From: Siphonodentalium dalli
Lineage: Eukaryota > Mollusca > Scaphopoda > Gadilida > Siphonodentaliidae
Direction: 5' to 3'
DNA length: 64,000 bases
Assembly (NCBI GenBank): GCA_032622095.1
Contig: CP136067.1
Span: 122,177,030-122,241,029 of the forward strand
The position numbers and the translations under genes were made by a program. The notes below the pieces were generated by a model that ran no database searches, was not told where the DNA came from, and saw only the letters and a program-made list of their open reading frames with translations. Of the stretch, positions 1 through 12,020 are shown one piece after another (the first letter of the stretch is position 1; each line of letters begins with the position of its first letter).

Positions 1-1375
1 GTCTCTTAATTGATAGCAAGTTGAAAGTTGACTTCCTTCCTATAGTTTTCTCAAGTACATGTAGTAAGATGTTTCACCTAATTATTCCTCTAGTTGACAA
101 CCTAGGATAATGAGGATTGTGACCTTCACCTTTCTAATCTTTGGCAGCATGTTGAAACTCTAGCTGATATCATCTGTTTAACTAGATATGGATCCATGCA
201 TAGATTTGGATTCATGCATCATTGATTGATTGATTGATTGATTGATTCTTAAACCAGCAACTTCCAGATCACATGACACATTATTGGAATTGTTCATGTT
301 CACAATAGTTAGTAAACAGCACATTTACGCCAATTTTTAAAAATCCTGAACCAAATATTCGACATAAATTTATTTGACATAAGATTTATACATAGTTGAT
401 ACTGGAAGTTGCTAGTAGTCTATGTTCTGTTCCTTGATTGACTAAAACTCCCCAACAGAAATACAACTTACCTGATCATAAATAACATTTACTGATTTGA
501 AAATAAGGGGACATTTCCTGTCAGTTGAATAGATTTCTAATTAAAAATCATTATTTCTATCCCTTTATAGGCCAAGCGAATTCAGAAATTTTATCCAAAA
601 TTAAGTTTTTTAGTTTTTTTTATCATTGTTGGACAATTTATATCAGTGGGTTTATAAAGTGGGTACTAAAAATATTTATTTTCTTGGTAAAAGTATTGAC
701 TTTCACGATTGGGAAATTTATTTTGGGATATATTTCTGAAATATATTTCTGGAATGTGTGCATGCTAACTTTCTGTTGGGAATGTTTTATCTCTGAATGC
801 TCTATAACACACCATTCAACACATACAAACAATCTTATTGGTACAGTCTGCAGTTATTTGTTTAGAAAATTGTACCACTAAAGGTCAAAAAGTTGTTAAA
901 CCAAAAATATATGGATGATATTAAACAGTCATGAAACATGATATAAAAAAGGATAAATTTCACTTTTCTATTTAAACATAAGCTGGTAAAGCTTGAATCG
1001 ATTTTTTCAAAAAATTTTGAATGAAACTTTAATTAAAATTTTGAACCAAATTTATTAAAATGTGAGTTCTTTTCGACTTTTGACCTCTGACGATGGTTCA
1101 TGCAATTTGGTTTTCAAAAGCGGAAATCTTTCATTTTTAACATTTGTGGTTTCTTTCCATAAATTTTCAAAGAAAATTCATTAAAAATTGTGAATGAAAT
1201 TTAAAAAAATGAAAAAAATTTAGCGACATTTGCATTCTATGTAGATTTTATTGAAATATTTCTTTTTCAATGTTTGTGGTCTTTTTCATTGGTTTTGAAT
1301 GGTGTGACTGAATGTGATTTTAGACTCTACGTGCATTGTGTTATCTCTCTTTGCCTGTCTCTCCTCTACATTTAG
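1..1375 (+). other. Intron upstream of first visible exon
   Basis: AT-rich non-coding sequence. The only clear structure is a short TTGA microsatellite near 221-247. The last 35 bases before 1376 form a strong pyrimidine tract ending in TTTAG. I see no exon or promoter here; earlier exons of the gene must lie upstream of the window. Confidence 0.6.
221..247. repeat. (TTGA)n microsatellite
   Basis: About six to seven uninterrupted copies of a 4-bp ATTG/TTGA unit. Confidence 0.9.
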
Positions 1376-1588
1376 CTGCATCTAAAAAGCCCGAACCCAA
1401 GAAGCCCGAACCCAAGAAGCCTGAACCGGCCAAGAAGGACGAACCCAAAAAACCTTCTCCTAAGAAAGAAGAGGCCACTAAACAACCGCCCCCTCAAATT
1501 GTTGTAGATGACGAAAGCCAAGGTAATGAAAAACCAAAGCCCAAAAAGGGAGGTTACTTAATGACACCTAGTACCATCGTGGAAGAAG
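1376..1588 (+). CDS. Twitchin-like gene, exon a: Lys-Pro-Glu-Pro linker
   Basis: A 213-nt exon, phase 1 at both ends, preceded by a pyrimidine-rich acceptor (ctacatttag) and followed by a perfect gtaagt donor. It encodes about 71 residues: three KKPEP repeats, a KKDEPKKPSPKKEE stretch, a QIVVDDESQ acidic patch, then KPKPKKGGYLMTPSTIVEE. This low-complexity K/P/E composition is PEVK-like, as in extensible linkers between Ig domains of titin and twitchin family proteins. The open frame extends upstream to an ATG at 1336, but the acceptor and the phase-1 pattern argue for an internal exon rather than a start. Symmetric phase 1-1 means it can be skipped without frameshift, so it may be alternatively spliced. 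Assignment to the downstream Ig gene rests on shared strand, phase compatibility and composition; no transcript was available. Confidence 0.8.
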
Positions 1589-2380
1589 GTAAGTCCATCA
1601 TCGTTGTGTTGTATACAAGTCACACAGTTTGTGGATCATGGATATGCGCACACTCTATACAAAATATGGCTGCTTTTCGCTCTTATTTATGAGACCCATT
1701 CTCAAAGTTTTAGCTGATGAGATTGATTTTTATTCCATTCGGGAGTTTCCATATATTTTCTGAAAGATTTAAGGCATTTATCTCCGCCTAAATATGAATT
1801 AATACAAAAATGCCTTAGAAAAAAACTGATTTTTTTTTAATTCGGCATTTTGGAAAATTTCAAAATTCATGTAAATAAAAATTTTACAAAATTAATTTAG
1901 ACACCATTAAAAGTGTCAGAAGAAATTTATAATTATAAATTTACCATTGGAAATTGGCCAACAAAATTCCATCAAAAACTTGATCTTTAAAACTCTAAAT
2001 TGGTTAACCAAACCAGACCAAAAACTCTACCATGCTGCCTTTGAGAAATGGTTACGATGTCTCAATGTTCTTCAAGATAACAAAAAGACAAATTGTCAAT
2101 CATGGCCTTGATTTTGTGGCGGAGGTGTGTGCTGTCTCCATGATCCCATCCTAGAACTAAGTAGGTGGCAAAATAACTCATGAGTTGCCATTATGAGATC
2201 AGGAAATTGCCGAGTATCGAAACCTTTGCTCGATATAATTGTCCTGAGCGACACTCGTAATAGCATCTCAAACTGAAAGATAATCCTGTGTTGGCCGAAA
2301 GTCAGAATCTATCAAAAAATGATCTCAGTTTCCAAATTTTTCTTCATTTTTAACACGTATTCGTGTTTTGTCTGTATTTG

Positions 2381-2633
2381 CAAGCCTTGAAATAGGGTGT
2401 CTGTCATTTACAGAATGAGGTCCCCAGAGGGTGAATTTAGTGATGCTACCCACATAGTGGGCTAGCATCACCAAATTCACCCTCTGAGAACCTCATTCTG
2501 CTGAGGTGTAAGCAGAATGAGGTCCCCAGAGGGTGAATTTGGTGATGCTAGCCCGCTATGCGGGGTAGCATCACTTAATTCACCCTCGGGGGACCTCATT
2601 CTGCAAACGACAGACACCCTATTTCAAGGCTTG
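2381..2633. mobile_element. CAAGCC-ended foldback MITE, short form, copy 1
   Basis: About 253 bp with terminal inverted repeats starting CAAGCCTTGAAATAGGGTG. Inside each end lies a palindromic arm (GCAGAATGAGGTCCCC, GGGTGAATTTAGTGATGCTA and its complement), so the element is two hairpins back to back. It is flanked by a perfect 8-bp target duplication, TGTATTTG (2373-2380 and 2634-2641). There is no coding capacity. The 8-bp duplication is the size made by hAT-type transposases, but the termini are not the usual hAT CAGNG, so I leave the superfamily open. Confidence 0.85.
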
Positions 2634-3416
2634 TGTATTTGGAAAGCATTCTGATTTTGTCAACACTTACCCTGGGTGCTGCTTTATTAGAAAATCCCTT
2701 GCCTTATACATGTGGCCTGTTAACATCACCAAATGCAAAAATACAACACATAACAACTTAGAAATGTGTGAATAATTTGATACAAATAATTTACCTTTTT
2801 TTTAGAGTGTTGGCGTTTACCACCTCAATAATGAATATTAATGATATCATAATGAATATCCATCTAACTATCACAAATCCTATAATGAGTTTTAAGTGTT
2901 ACACCGTTATGCGCAATTAATAAAGTGGATTAATTCTAACTGAATATTAATTTCACCAAATTTTAACTGCTTATTAAAGATAGTGAAATTGAGTGATTAA
3001 ACCAAAATGAGTTACATCCCTTCACTGATATCTTAACAACCGTACATTGTTTTCTAATATTTCATGGAATGCGTATGAGCCATAAATAGGTTTTCGTGTA
3101 TTAAATTGGCAGTTCAGGAATATATATCATGAACAGCCATTTATAAGGAACAGGACGTAGTTTGGATTAATTCGGAGATCATGTTGAAACAAAATAAATA
3201 AAATAATACATGAGTTAAAATAATTTGTGTCTTTTTAACATCTAGACGTGACTGGATGCGGCTTTTAATATTGGCACTATGTCGTGGAATGCTACATTCG
3301 GTGCTTAACACATTATAATTTCAGTCGCTATAGTGCTTCTAAAATGGTGTGCATTGAAATTGAAGGACTGTAATGAAATTGCAGTGATAATGCTGGATCT
3401 TTCTCAAGAGTAGATC

Positions 3417-3862
3417 CAAGCCTGCAAATAGTTTGTCTGTAATTTACAGAATGAGGTTCACAGAGGGTGAATTTAGTTACACTATCCTGCACAGCAGGCT
3501 ATTGTTGCCAATTTCACCCTCTGGGAACCTCATTCTGCTCAGGCCTCAACTGTTATGGGAGACCGAGGATCAGATTGAATTTCCCTAGCTGAAGTTGGTG
3601 ATGTTCACCCATTAGTCACCTCGATTGTTCATTTTATCTTCTGAAAATTAAGGGATATAGACACTTCCCAGAAAGGAAAATGTAACTAAAAAGCAATGTT
3701 AATTTAAGACTATAGATACTTCCCAGAATATGAGGCCTAGGCAGAATGAGGTCCTCGGAGGGTGAATTTGGTGATGTTATCCCACTGTGCGGGATATCAT
3801 CACTAAATTCACCCTCTGGGAACCTCATTCTGAAAATGACAGACACACTTTTAGCAGGCTTG
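3417..3862. mobile_element. CAAGCC foldback MITE, long form, copy 1
   Basis: About 446 bp; ends CAAGCCTGCAAATAG / TTTTAGCAGGCTTG with an 8-bp duplication AGTAGATC on both sides. Same hairpin arms as the short form, but they are separated by a core that includes AGATTGAA, CACCTCGATT and two ACTTCCCAGAA-type motifs; the core is itself partly palindromic. Confidence 0.85.
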
Positions 3863-4168
3863 AGTAGATCTCGACATTCAATATAAGGTTATAGTGTCAT
3901 CTGTTCCTCAGTGCTTTCTACGGAAACACATTTCAACAAAACTTCTTCGAAAGTATTATGAGCCAGCTATTGGCCAAATCGCAGGCTCATACAATATTAA
4001 CAGCTAACTGCACCTATTGACGAAATTAACTAACACCAACTGGACATGATGTGATCGACTACTTACTATCATCTCTAACTGACTTTTCATTGTCAAAATT
4101 CTCTCATCAACTTTTATCTATTTTCTCAGGTTCAGCATTTAGCTACTATGATGAATATCATACTGCGC

Positions 4169-5296
4169 CAGGGTCCGCACTTGACCAAAATTTACCTTTG
4201 CCAAATAATTTGCCAAAAACGAGGACAATAGTATTATTAAAAACATTATAATAACGGGTAAAAAAATATAACAAATATTACATACCATCCTTTGGAAAGC
4301 ATAGGTCAGATGTCATAATGTAGTATTACTTCTTAAACTTATTACATTCTTCGAGCATGAAGAAATTAGGATAACACTGAGAGTGTTATACGATATAGCG
4401 ATGTGTACACCTTGGTGACGAAATACGGAATGAGAAAGCGCCGGTAAATAAGCTTACCTGTGATTGACTAAAACACCTTAGTGTCCGACAGTTAGATCTC
4501 AGATTGGGCGCTAACATAGACAGAGTAGACTCAGTGGACAAGAAATTGGGCTAAGTTAAGAATATGAAATAGCAAGATGCAGAACAGGAATGCGAATAGG
4601 AACGGGAAATGTATAGAACGGAATAGCGCGGAATGGAATTAACCAAGTACGCGGAATGAAATGATTACAATGCGGCTATAAAATGTATATTAGTGAGTTA
4701 GGTTTAATAACTTAGTTAGTATACATGTGTAGCATGTAATAAAGGCATATATTGCTTTCGTATATAAAATAGCACTGTCACATGAAAATATTTTTTGCCA
4801 AATTATTTTAGCATTTGCCAAATGCTATCCCTGATAGTATCATTTTCTGCAACCTTAGGTCTTATGTTACGACACTCGTGGTTTGAACGACTTTTGATAT
4901 CGATAGAAAAGCAGTTAGTTAATAATTAATTATACTCGCATCTCTATTGTGGTTATCATATAACAATAAGAAAATACAACGGTAGAAGGGTTCCTTCATC
5001 AGCAGGGCACATCACAGGAGGATTAGCTATGTAAACACTACCACCACACTAAATACTAGTAATCTCTCCAACCATCGGTACTAATGCTATGAGATTAACT
5101 GTATCTTAATAGAGGTGTTGACTTTTTCTAAACCTTATAAAACACGACTAATATAATATGATTGACCAATATTTTTCAACTTTCTTGAGGAATTAAAAAG
5201 TGACTTGCCAAAACTTTTGCCAAATGAAAATATTTTTTGCCAAATGTGAATTATTTTTGCCATTGGCAAATTTGGCAAGTGGCAGCGCGAACCCTG
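4169..5296. mobile_element. hAT-like element, about 1.1 kb, non-coding
   Basis: Left end CAGGGTCCGCACTTGACC, right end complementary to CAGGGTTCGCGCTGCCACTTG. Subterminal regions are filled with TTTGCCAAAT / ATTTGGCAAA motifs in both orientations. CAGGG termini are typical of hAT elements. I could not find a clean 8-bp target duplication, and no transposase frame is present. Confidence 0.55.
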
Positions 5297-5784
5297 TTAA
5301 CTGCGCGTCCTGTAGGATTCTTTTAAATATCCTGTTTTTTGTATTTCAGCAAATATTGAGCATTTCCACGTTATGAGAAGGGCCTTATCTTGTTGTCAGG
5401 ATGGGTCGTAATTGAGCCACAGCCCAAATGTACCAGTGTCATAAGTTATGGTCATCTGATACCGAATTTATCATAATGATAGTGGGAGAAAATGTTAGAC
5501 AGTTGTAGTTTTTTAAACAGATCTATGGTTTCAATCGCTAAAATAATTCGTAATCAAATTGAAAATGTATTTTATATCGTTCTCAGGTCATCTGGAAATG
5601 AGAACTTTTAATTTGAATACATGTAGAATGTAGGATGCCCGTGCTTAAATAATGGCTGAGTTAGCAGTCTTCACGCTGTCGGTGGTCAAATTGGCGAATG
5701 GCCAGATTGTTTTCGAAAATGGCCAAATTAAATTACATTTGGCTAAACTTTTCGGCCAAAACGTTTCAGGTCTATGCTGGCAAT

Positions 5785-6064
5785 TACTTCTCAGAAATTC
5801 AGCAGATCGGATCTCAATGCAATTTGGTATTACTATTCACAACTATGAGGACATTCAATGGAGTGTTCAATCGTTTCTTCTGGTTTTCCGTTCTAGAGTT
5901 ATTCATCTTGGTTTATCTGGAAATGTTGGCTTTATGTCTGTCTGAGCAGATATCTCCACCACTGTTTGTCAGATCACAATGAAATTTGGTGAGGATGTTC
6001 ATGACTATAAGCACATTTAATGGAGTGTTCAATTTCTTTTTGGGGGTTTTCTGTTCTAGAGTTA
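5785..6064. repeat. Internally duplicated dispersed repeat
   Basis: Two diverged units of about 180 bp, each with GATC(T/A)CAATG.AATTTGGT, a GGAGTGTTCAAT motif and CTAGAGTTATT. Similar phrases (ATATCTCAGCCA, CTAGAGTTATCCTTCTTT) recur at 44580-44930. Confidence 0.55.
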
Positions 6065-7010
6065 TTTATAGGTATCCGTATGTCCACACTAGGCGGGATG
6101 CCACATGGCGGTATGCAGTCAATCTCTTGTTTTGTTTATATGAGTGCCTTTTGATCTGTTGCTTTGTCTTTTTGTTTTATTTATTTTCTATTTTCTAGTT
6201 TTTGTTTTGTCAGCAATTCTATATTTTGTTTTTTTAATTTGGCCAAAGTTTCTGAAAAATGGCCCCAAAAATTCAGAAATGGGCAAAAATTTTGCAAAAA
6301 TGAATTTTTTGACCAGCGTGATCTCTGATGCCCATACTCAAATATAAAGACTATCAGTTCAAAAATAATATATACCCAACAATTTAAACTCACGTTGTTT
6401 TTCTTAATTTACCAAAACTGACTGATTTTAAACAGATTTCTGCTCCTATGCCAAATTTGGATGTTTATTTTACCTCGGCAAAGTTATCACCCTTGGCTAA
6501 AATATATGGACTATTTTCTATTACTTAGAGGCAATGTGCGATTCGTTCAATATCGCGTCATTTTTGCTTTTCATCCAACCCACAAATATCTGTGAAAAAA
6601 AGAAATCTTTAACAAACAACCATACTATTCACTAAATAATCATTTTGTGGAATCCCCCAGAACTTTGCAAAATGAAAATAAACATATTCCCATCTGTTTC
6701 AATGATTTTGATTCTCCACATTTCTGTGGTGACAAACGTCACAAGAGGAACCCGCTTTCAATAATTTTTCTGAAGAATATTCTGTTTTATCTGTGGATGG
6801 AAGCCGATTACGCTGAAGCTATCAATTGACCCTCATATGGGGGGTTGTGCAATTGCCAATTCTCGTGATGTTTTGCTTGACGATTGACCTAGATGAAGAT
6901 TGTTTTTTATGAATTAAAAAAACAGAATTTTTTAGTTAAATAACTAAAGAAAAATAATTTTTTATTCATTGAAAATAAAATTAGGCCTAAAATAATATAC
7001 CGTAGAATAT

Positions 7011-7262
7011 CTTAAAGTGGTGTGAAACACTCCGGTGGAGTTAGTTTAGTTTAACGCCAATAGTTGCGTCTCGAATCGAGAAGTAAATATTGACAATTGA
7101 GTGTAGTTCATACAACGTTTTCCACGGAGTGGTACAGTCCATTTTTTAGATTTTCGGCGACGTTAGTAGAATGATACATTTGTCATTCCCTCAGTTGGCA
7201 TATATCCTGAGTACTAACTTATCAATTTCACGCACAGGAACAAGTCCATAATATGTCTGTAA
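7011..7262. repeat. Dispersed repeat D, copy 1
   Basis: Starts with TTAAAGTGGTGTGAAACACTCCG and ends near AACAAGTCCATAATATGTCT. Related copies lie at 11432-11802, 22207-22582 and 48062-48303. There are no terminal inverted repeats, no pol III boxes and no coding frame, so the class is unknown. Confidence 0.65.
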
Positions 7263-8244
7263 ATGTCAGAGGATGGTGGGCGGTTATTTTAAATTGTCAG
7301 AAATGATGGGTGCTTATATTCGTGTAAACATATTTTTATTTCCAAATCCAAAATAATAACATAATATACAGATGACACATATACATGTATATATGCAAAA
7401 TAGAAGAGATATGCTTATGCTTATATTAAATGTCAGAAGATGGTGGGTGGTTAATTTTCAGTGACGGGTAAATGTATTTTGATATTTATTTTTCTTGTAA
7501 TTTGAGACAATGATCACTTTGCAACTAAATATCTCCTCTTGGACGGAGATGATACTCTCATCTTAACTATAATATACAGCACTCACTGCTATTTTCATTG
7601 CTTGCAAATTCTTTTTCTGAAATTTCAAAATCTATATCTTTGACCTTTTTTCTGTCATTGTTAACATCATGTCCAGTTGGTGATTTGTGGTTATCATAGC
7701 GATGTGGATAGTAATTAGTGACACGTGATCTACTGACGAGACTAAAGAATCATCGCACACACCCGCCTTCATTGTTGTATACAATTCCGTACTCACCAAT
7801 AATTAACTACTACATTGTTTTGGCTGAAAAATTGACGAAAAAGTTTTATATTATCGTATCAGTCTAAAAGTGGCCGAGTATAGTAATGTAGATCATTATT
7901 ATTACAAACTTTGCTTTCAATTTGTGTAATATTTTTAAAATTTCAACTGCTAGGCTTGCGTTTGAAAAATAATGTAACTAAGGTTGATGTAAACAACAAA
8001 TCTTATAAGTCAATAATTGACAAATATCTGAAAAAGCGGCCACAATTATAAGGATTCAGGAGAAAGCACTTTAATTTCTATTGTCAAAAAAAAACAACAA
8101 TCTTTCACTTTTAAAATTTTTCAATGAGATTTTCCATTTTGGAATTACGTTAAAGTGTTGAGAAATTGCGTTTTTAGGATCTATTAGAATGTGTCATTGA
8201 GAATCTGATTATATTGATAAATCTGGCTTTATTTGCTCCATAAG

Positions 8245-8289
8245 ACGAGAGCATAGACGGCTATGAAGCTGACATCGAGCAGTTGGGAG
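8245..8289 (+). CDS. Twitchin-like gene, exon b: acidic 15-residue exon
   Basis: A 45-nt exon between a T-rich acceptor (tttgctccataag) and a perfect gtaagt donor, phase 1 at both ends. With the G from the previous exon it reads DESIDGYEADIEQLG, an acidic linker, and joins in frame to exons a and c. There is no ATG and no long open frame around it, so it is easily missed by ORF calling. Symmetric phase allows skipping. Support is splice consensus, phase match and codon continuity; I see no alternative reading of this interval. Confidence 0.72.
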
Positions 8290-8458
8290 GTAAGTCCAGC
8301 CAGAGGGAACTCCTGCTTTCATTTGTCGTAAGGGGCCCAGCATTAGACCTATGTTTATGTTCTTCCTGGTGTTGAAAATCTATAATGGTCTATACTATTG
8401 CCCTTGTATTTGGAGATATATGCTAACACAACCACTTATGATTGAATTTCTGCCATAT

Positions 8459-8674
8459 ATAGTAATATCCTAAATAATTGACCCCTAAACCACAACAGAA
8501 TTATGGGAAATTTTTCAGGATTTAGTCGGAAATATGGCTTGTTCCCATTCATTGGAAAGCTCTCACCGAGAGCTTTCCGATGAATGGCAGCAAGCCATAT
8601 TTTTTGCTAAATCCTGAAAAGTTTCCCATAATTCTGCTGTGGTTAAAGGGTCATATACTTAGGGGATTACTGTA
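8459..8674. mobile_element. pogo/mariner-like palindromic MITE, copy 1
   Basis: The family consensus is a near-perfect palindrome of about 210 bp. It begins CAGTAATGCYCTAAATAAT, runs through CCACAGCAGAATTATGGG and TTTCAGGATTTAGTCGG, and turns around at CATCGGAAAGCTCTC. It inserts at TA, as Tc1/mariner/pogo elements do. This copy has decayed ends (AGTAATATCC) but an intact hairpin. Confidence 0.75.
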
Positions 8675-9487
8675 AATTGAAATGTTTAAAATTTAAAAAA
8701 GTTAAGTTGGATAATTTCAAATTTATTATATTTATGCACTCTTTGTATTGACATAGCATTATATCCAATTTCATTTTGTAAACAGCAGCTTATGAACACT
8801 CAATTATAATTTGAATCTTTATGGAGGGGATACTTAAAAATTATGTAGAATTAATTCCATCTTCGCACACAATTAAAAATCAAAAGACGGCAATGAATTG
8901 AAGCATAAAATAGTATCAAACAATTAGCAAATTGCTTGTAAACCAGAAAACACAACATTTAAAAAAATTCATATTGTTATATTTTTTGGGTCTCCATTGG
9001 AATTTAGTGCGGGTTACCCATTGTACTCTGAAAGCAGTGGTTCTCATTTGGCAGAATGTGTGCCTTTAATAGGCAGGTCCATTTTGAAAGTCTAATATTG
9101 GTCAAAATATGTATAGACAGATCATTGTAAAGCTTTTTAATATCTGCTCAGATCTGCTGGGAATATTACATCAACTTTGGGATATATGTACTATTACATA
9201 TCACAAAATACAAATGGAAGTCACTATCTCTTAACTTGCCTGTAGTTGTAGAAAGAATGATGTGCATCATTGTACGATAAGTCAAATTCCTACCCTGATG
9301 GTTGCTATATGTTCAATCCAATCGGCTTTCGCTTTCCACAATGATTTGATACTGATTTTGACCTGATTTAGAACTTAAACTGGGCTTGTCTCTTTAAGAT
9401 GTATTCATGGTTCCAAACCAGCAAGTTACAACAAACTCATAATTGTTTTTAAACAAATGTAATGCTATATAATTGTTAGTTTTCCTC

Positions 9488-9737
9488 TGACCCTTCCATG
9501 ACTGGAGCTCTGAAATTTTGTGAAAACCCTGTGCCAATGCATCCTCTTATATATGCGAGTCTCCCATAGGGAGCCTCGCATATATAAGAGAATGCATTAG
9601 CATAATAATATTTACCTTGACCTTTGTAAGCCAGTGTATTCTCTTATATATGTGAGGCTCCCTATGGGAGACTGGCATATATAAGAGAATGCACTGGCAC
9701 AGGATATTTATTGCTGCTCCCGTCATGATAGAGTTAA
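9488..9737. mobile_element. piggyBac-like MITE A1, copy 1
   Basis: The A1 type has TTAACCCTTTCATGA-type ends and two facing hairpins of about 70 bp built on GCATTCTCTTATATATGCGAG with a CTCCCATAGGGAG loop. TTAA targets with CCCTTT-type termini are the hallmark of piggyBac-derived MITEs. Left TTAA is mutated in this copy; the right one is intact. Confidence 0.7.
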
Positions 9738-9873
9738 TTAACGAAAATGTATCAAATAAATGGGAAGAAAACTGAATATCTAACAACTTTTTGGCTCATC
9801 CCAGTCATTTTATACTCGATATTCTAAACGATTTCATAAAAATCTTGTGTGGAACTATGATCATCTTAAATTG

Positions 9874-10026
9874 TTCATTATATTCAGATATTTCATTGTA
9901 TTCAGATATTTCATTTTATTCAGATATTTCATTGTATTCAGATATTTCATTTTATTCAGATATTTCATTGTATTCGGATATTTCATTGTATTCGGATATT
10001 TCATTGTATTCGGATATTTCATTCAG
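9874..10026. repeat. 18-bp tandem repeat
   Basis: About eight copies of TTCATTGTATTCAGATAT, with the last copies carrying CGGATAT instead of CAGATAT. Being a multiple of three it gives spurious open frames in two phases. Confidence 0.9.
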
Positions 10027-10143
10027 ACGTTTTGTTCTGAGACTGTTTCAGAGTGTGTGTTCTTCAGTTTTTAAGGTTGAACACCTGTTCATTCCTTTAA
10101 TATTTATATAATATGTCATCAGTTATACTTCTTATTCACAGGC

Positions 10144-10247
10144 TGAACCCTTTCATGAAGGGAGCTGCTCTGGTGCAGCATTAAAGACCCTGTGCCAGTG
10201 CATTCTCTCTTAGGGAACCTCACATATATAAGAGAATGCATTGGCCT

Positions 10248-10285
<38 letters not shown>

Positions 10286-10379
10286 AGGCTCCCTATAGTA
10301 GACTCGCATATATCAGTGAATGCACTGGCACAGGATCTTTAATGACGCACCAGCGCAGCTGCCATCATGAAACGGTTAA
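10144..10379. mobile_element. piggyBac-like MITE A1, copy 2, with TA microsatellite
   Basis: Ends TGAACCCTTTCATGA and the complement of TTAACCGTTTCATGATGG, with the GGTGCAGCATTAAAGA subterminal motif on the left and its variant on the right. A (TA)n run of about 28 bp (10250-10279) sits between the two hairpins. Confidence 0.7.
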
Positions 10380-10673
10380 GCTTGTTGAAGGGTGTATTTA
10401 TATATTTTTTTATCTATATATTTCTTATTGCAGCTAGTTATTCCAAATTAGACTACTAGACTTTTATGTATTATCGGTCAGATATATTTGATCTATAAAT
10501 AGAATTAATTTCATAATACTTTTATTATTGAATGGGAATACCCCAATCTATTTTAAGCTGAGTACTTAAACGATTACTTCTAACATAAAGGAGATGATAG
10601 ATAATCATTATTTTTCTCTCAAACAACCACATTATAATTGCAACACTGTTTCTTCCCTTTCTACAGTAATGCT

Positions 10674-10876
10674 CTAAATAATCGACTCCTTAACCACAAC
10701 AGAATTATGGGTAATTTTTCAGGATTTAATCGGAAATATGGCTTCTTGCCATTCATCGGAAAGCTCCCACTGAGAGCTTTCCGATGAATGGCAACAAGCC
10801 ATATTTCCGACTAAATCCTGAAAAATTACCCATAATTCTGTTGTGGTTAAGGAGTCGAATATTTAGAGCATTACTG
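10674..10876. mobile_element. pogo/mariner-like palindromic MITE, copy 2
   Basis: Complete 203-bp palindrome with TA on both sides. Arms match over nearly their full length. Confidence 0.85.
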
Positions 10877-10988
10877 TATGTCTATTCTAAGTCCAAATAT
10901 AAAAGATTGTTTTGTAAAAATCTTTCTATTTATTGTCATACTTATTAGAATCATGATAATTACTGTTCCCTCTGTATCTTTTACAGCC

Positions 10989-10999
10989 AAGGAACCGGT
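10989..10999 (+). CDS. Twitchin-like gene, exon c: 11-nt microexon
   Basis: Eleven nucleotides between a strong acceptor (ctgtatcttttacag) and a perfect gtaagt donor. With the incoming G it reads Ala-Lys-Glu-Pro and changes intron phase from 1 to 0, which is exactly what the next exon at 12479 requires. AKEP fits the Lys/Glu/Pro character of the flanking linker. Because 11 is not a multiple of 3, skipping it would need a compensating splice choice. If it were not real, the phase-1 exon b could not join the phase-0 exon d, which is the main argument for it. Confidence 0.65.
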
Positions 11000-11027
11000 A
11001 AGTGTAATTTATATCTTTCATCAGATG

Positions 11028-11213
11028 CCGTAATGCCCGAAGTGTATGACCCTTTAACCACAGCAGAATTATGGGAAATTTTTCAGGAATTAGTCAAAAA
11101 TATGGCTTGTAGCCATTCATCGGAATGGCAGCAAGCCATATTTTCATCAAAACCCTAAAAAATTTCCCATAGTTCTGCTGTGGTTTAGGGGTCGATTATT
11201 TAGGTCATTACTG
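11028..11213. mobile_element. pogo/mariner-like palindromic MITE, copy 3
   Basis: Starts only about 30 bp after the microexon donor. The hairpin centre has a small deletion, and the left end reads GTAATGCCCGAAGTGTATGA, a variant shared with the copies at 35083 and 39672. Confidence 0.75.
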
Positions 11214-11227
11214 TATTTATTAATGGT

Positions 11228-12020
11228 TAAAAGGACCCAAGGCATTCGCACTGGGTTAAAATATAAAAGTCTGTAAAAACATCACCACTAAGAATAACAT
11301 GGAGATATAGATAAACTTTGTTCTTATATTCATTATTGATTGTTCACCAATAACGAAATTTCGCGTGTTGAAACCATTGTTATGTAAACAAAACTGTTAT
11401 TGTGATTTGTCAACAAACATCGCTAATCGTTTTTAAAGTGATGTGAAACACTTGGCTGAGGTGTTAAGAATGGAATACACAGAATCATGTCAAATTAACT
11501 TATTTATTCGTACACTTGATATCAAAATAGAGAGAAAACAGCATCATTGTTATAAACGAATTACATGCAGTGACTAATTGTTAGCGGAATCATTGCCGTG
11601 ATGTTTATGCCCAATAATGCATCCCACATAAAATAGTAAATATTTATGCATAGTTCAAGCGTTGTGTTCTCTGAAATTGTACAGTCGATGTGGTTGAAAT
11701 TTTCGATAATCTCAGTTGATTACTGCATTCTTCCAGTAGAGATAATGTTTGGATACTAACTTCGGTTTTATTCTCTGAAGTACGTCCGTAATATGTCTTT
11801 AATCTGAATATGATTTTCATAATATTTTTTCAATACTCTGATCTTTTTCAATGTTTGCCGTCTTGTTTTGGTTAAACTTTGGTATCTTATTGGACTAATT
11901 GGACTTCTATTTTTAATTCCACTACATAACAGTAGTTTTGACATTTGTAATCTCATTATTGGAGAGTTATTAATAATGAAAATAAGAACAAAATCAATCT
12001 ATTTTCTCATGTACTGTAAT
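11228..12020. repeat. Dispersed repeat I, copy 1, interrupted by repeat D
   Basis: Left part (CCCAAGGCATTCGCA to ACATCGCTAATCG) and right part (GGAGAGTTATTAATAATG, AATAAGAACAAAATCAA) match a second locus at 47268-47815. Repeat D (11432-11802) is inserted between them, so D is younger than I here. Confidence 0.6.
11432..11802. repeat. Dispersed repeat D, copy 2
   Basis: Opens TTAAAGTGATGTGAAACACT and closes near GTCCGTAATATGTCTTTAA. Longer than copy 1 because of extra sequence after the first 40 bp. Confidence 0.6.

Larger units (their letters stand above)
1589..8244 (+). other. Intron between exons a and b
   Basis: Contains two CAAGCC foldback elements (2381-2633, 3417-3862), a hAT-like element (4169-5296), an internally duplicated repeat (5785-6064) and a dispersed repeat (7011-7262). 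The tracts 1589-2372, 2642-3408, 6065-7010 and 7263-8244 are AT-rich with nothing I can identify. Confidence 0.6.
8290..10988 (+). other. Intron between exons b and c
   Basis: Holds a CAGTAATGC palindrome (8459-8674), two piggyBac-like composites (9488-9737, 10144-10379), an 18-bp tandem array (9874-10026), a TA microsatellite and a second palindrome (10674-10876). 8675-9487 and 10380-10671 show nothing recognisable. Confidence 0.6.

Noticed and set aside
525-881. 118-aa open frame upstream of exon a
   Set aside because: AT-rich low-complexity reading with no homology; a frame on the other strand overlaps it.
1336-1378. ATG at 1336 as start of the KPEP protein
   Set aside because: The residues before 1376 are encoded by an evident pyrimidine tract ending in an acceptor AG; phase-1 symmetry also fits an internal exon.
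5652-5982. Two overlapping frames of about 95 aa
   Set aside because: They derive from hAT-type TTTGGCCAAA motifs and from the 5785-6064 repeat.
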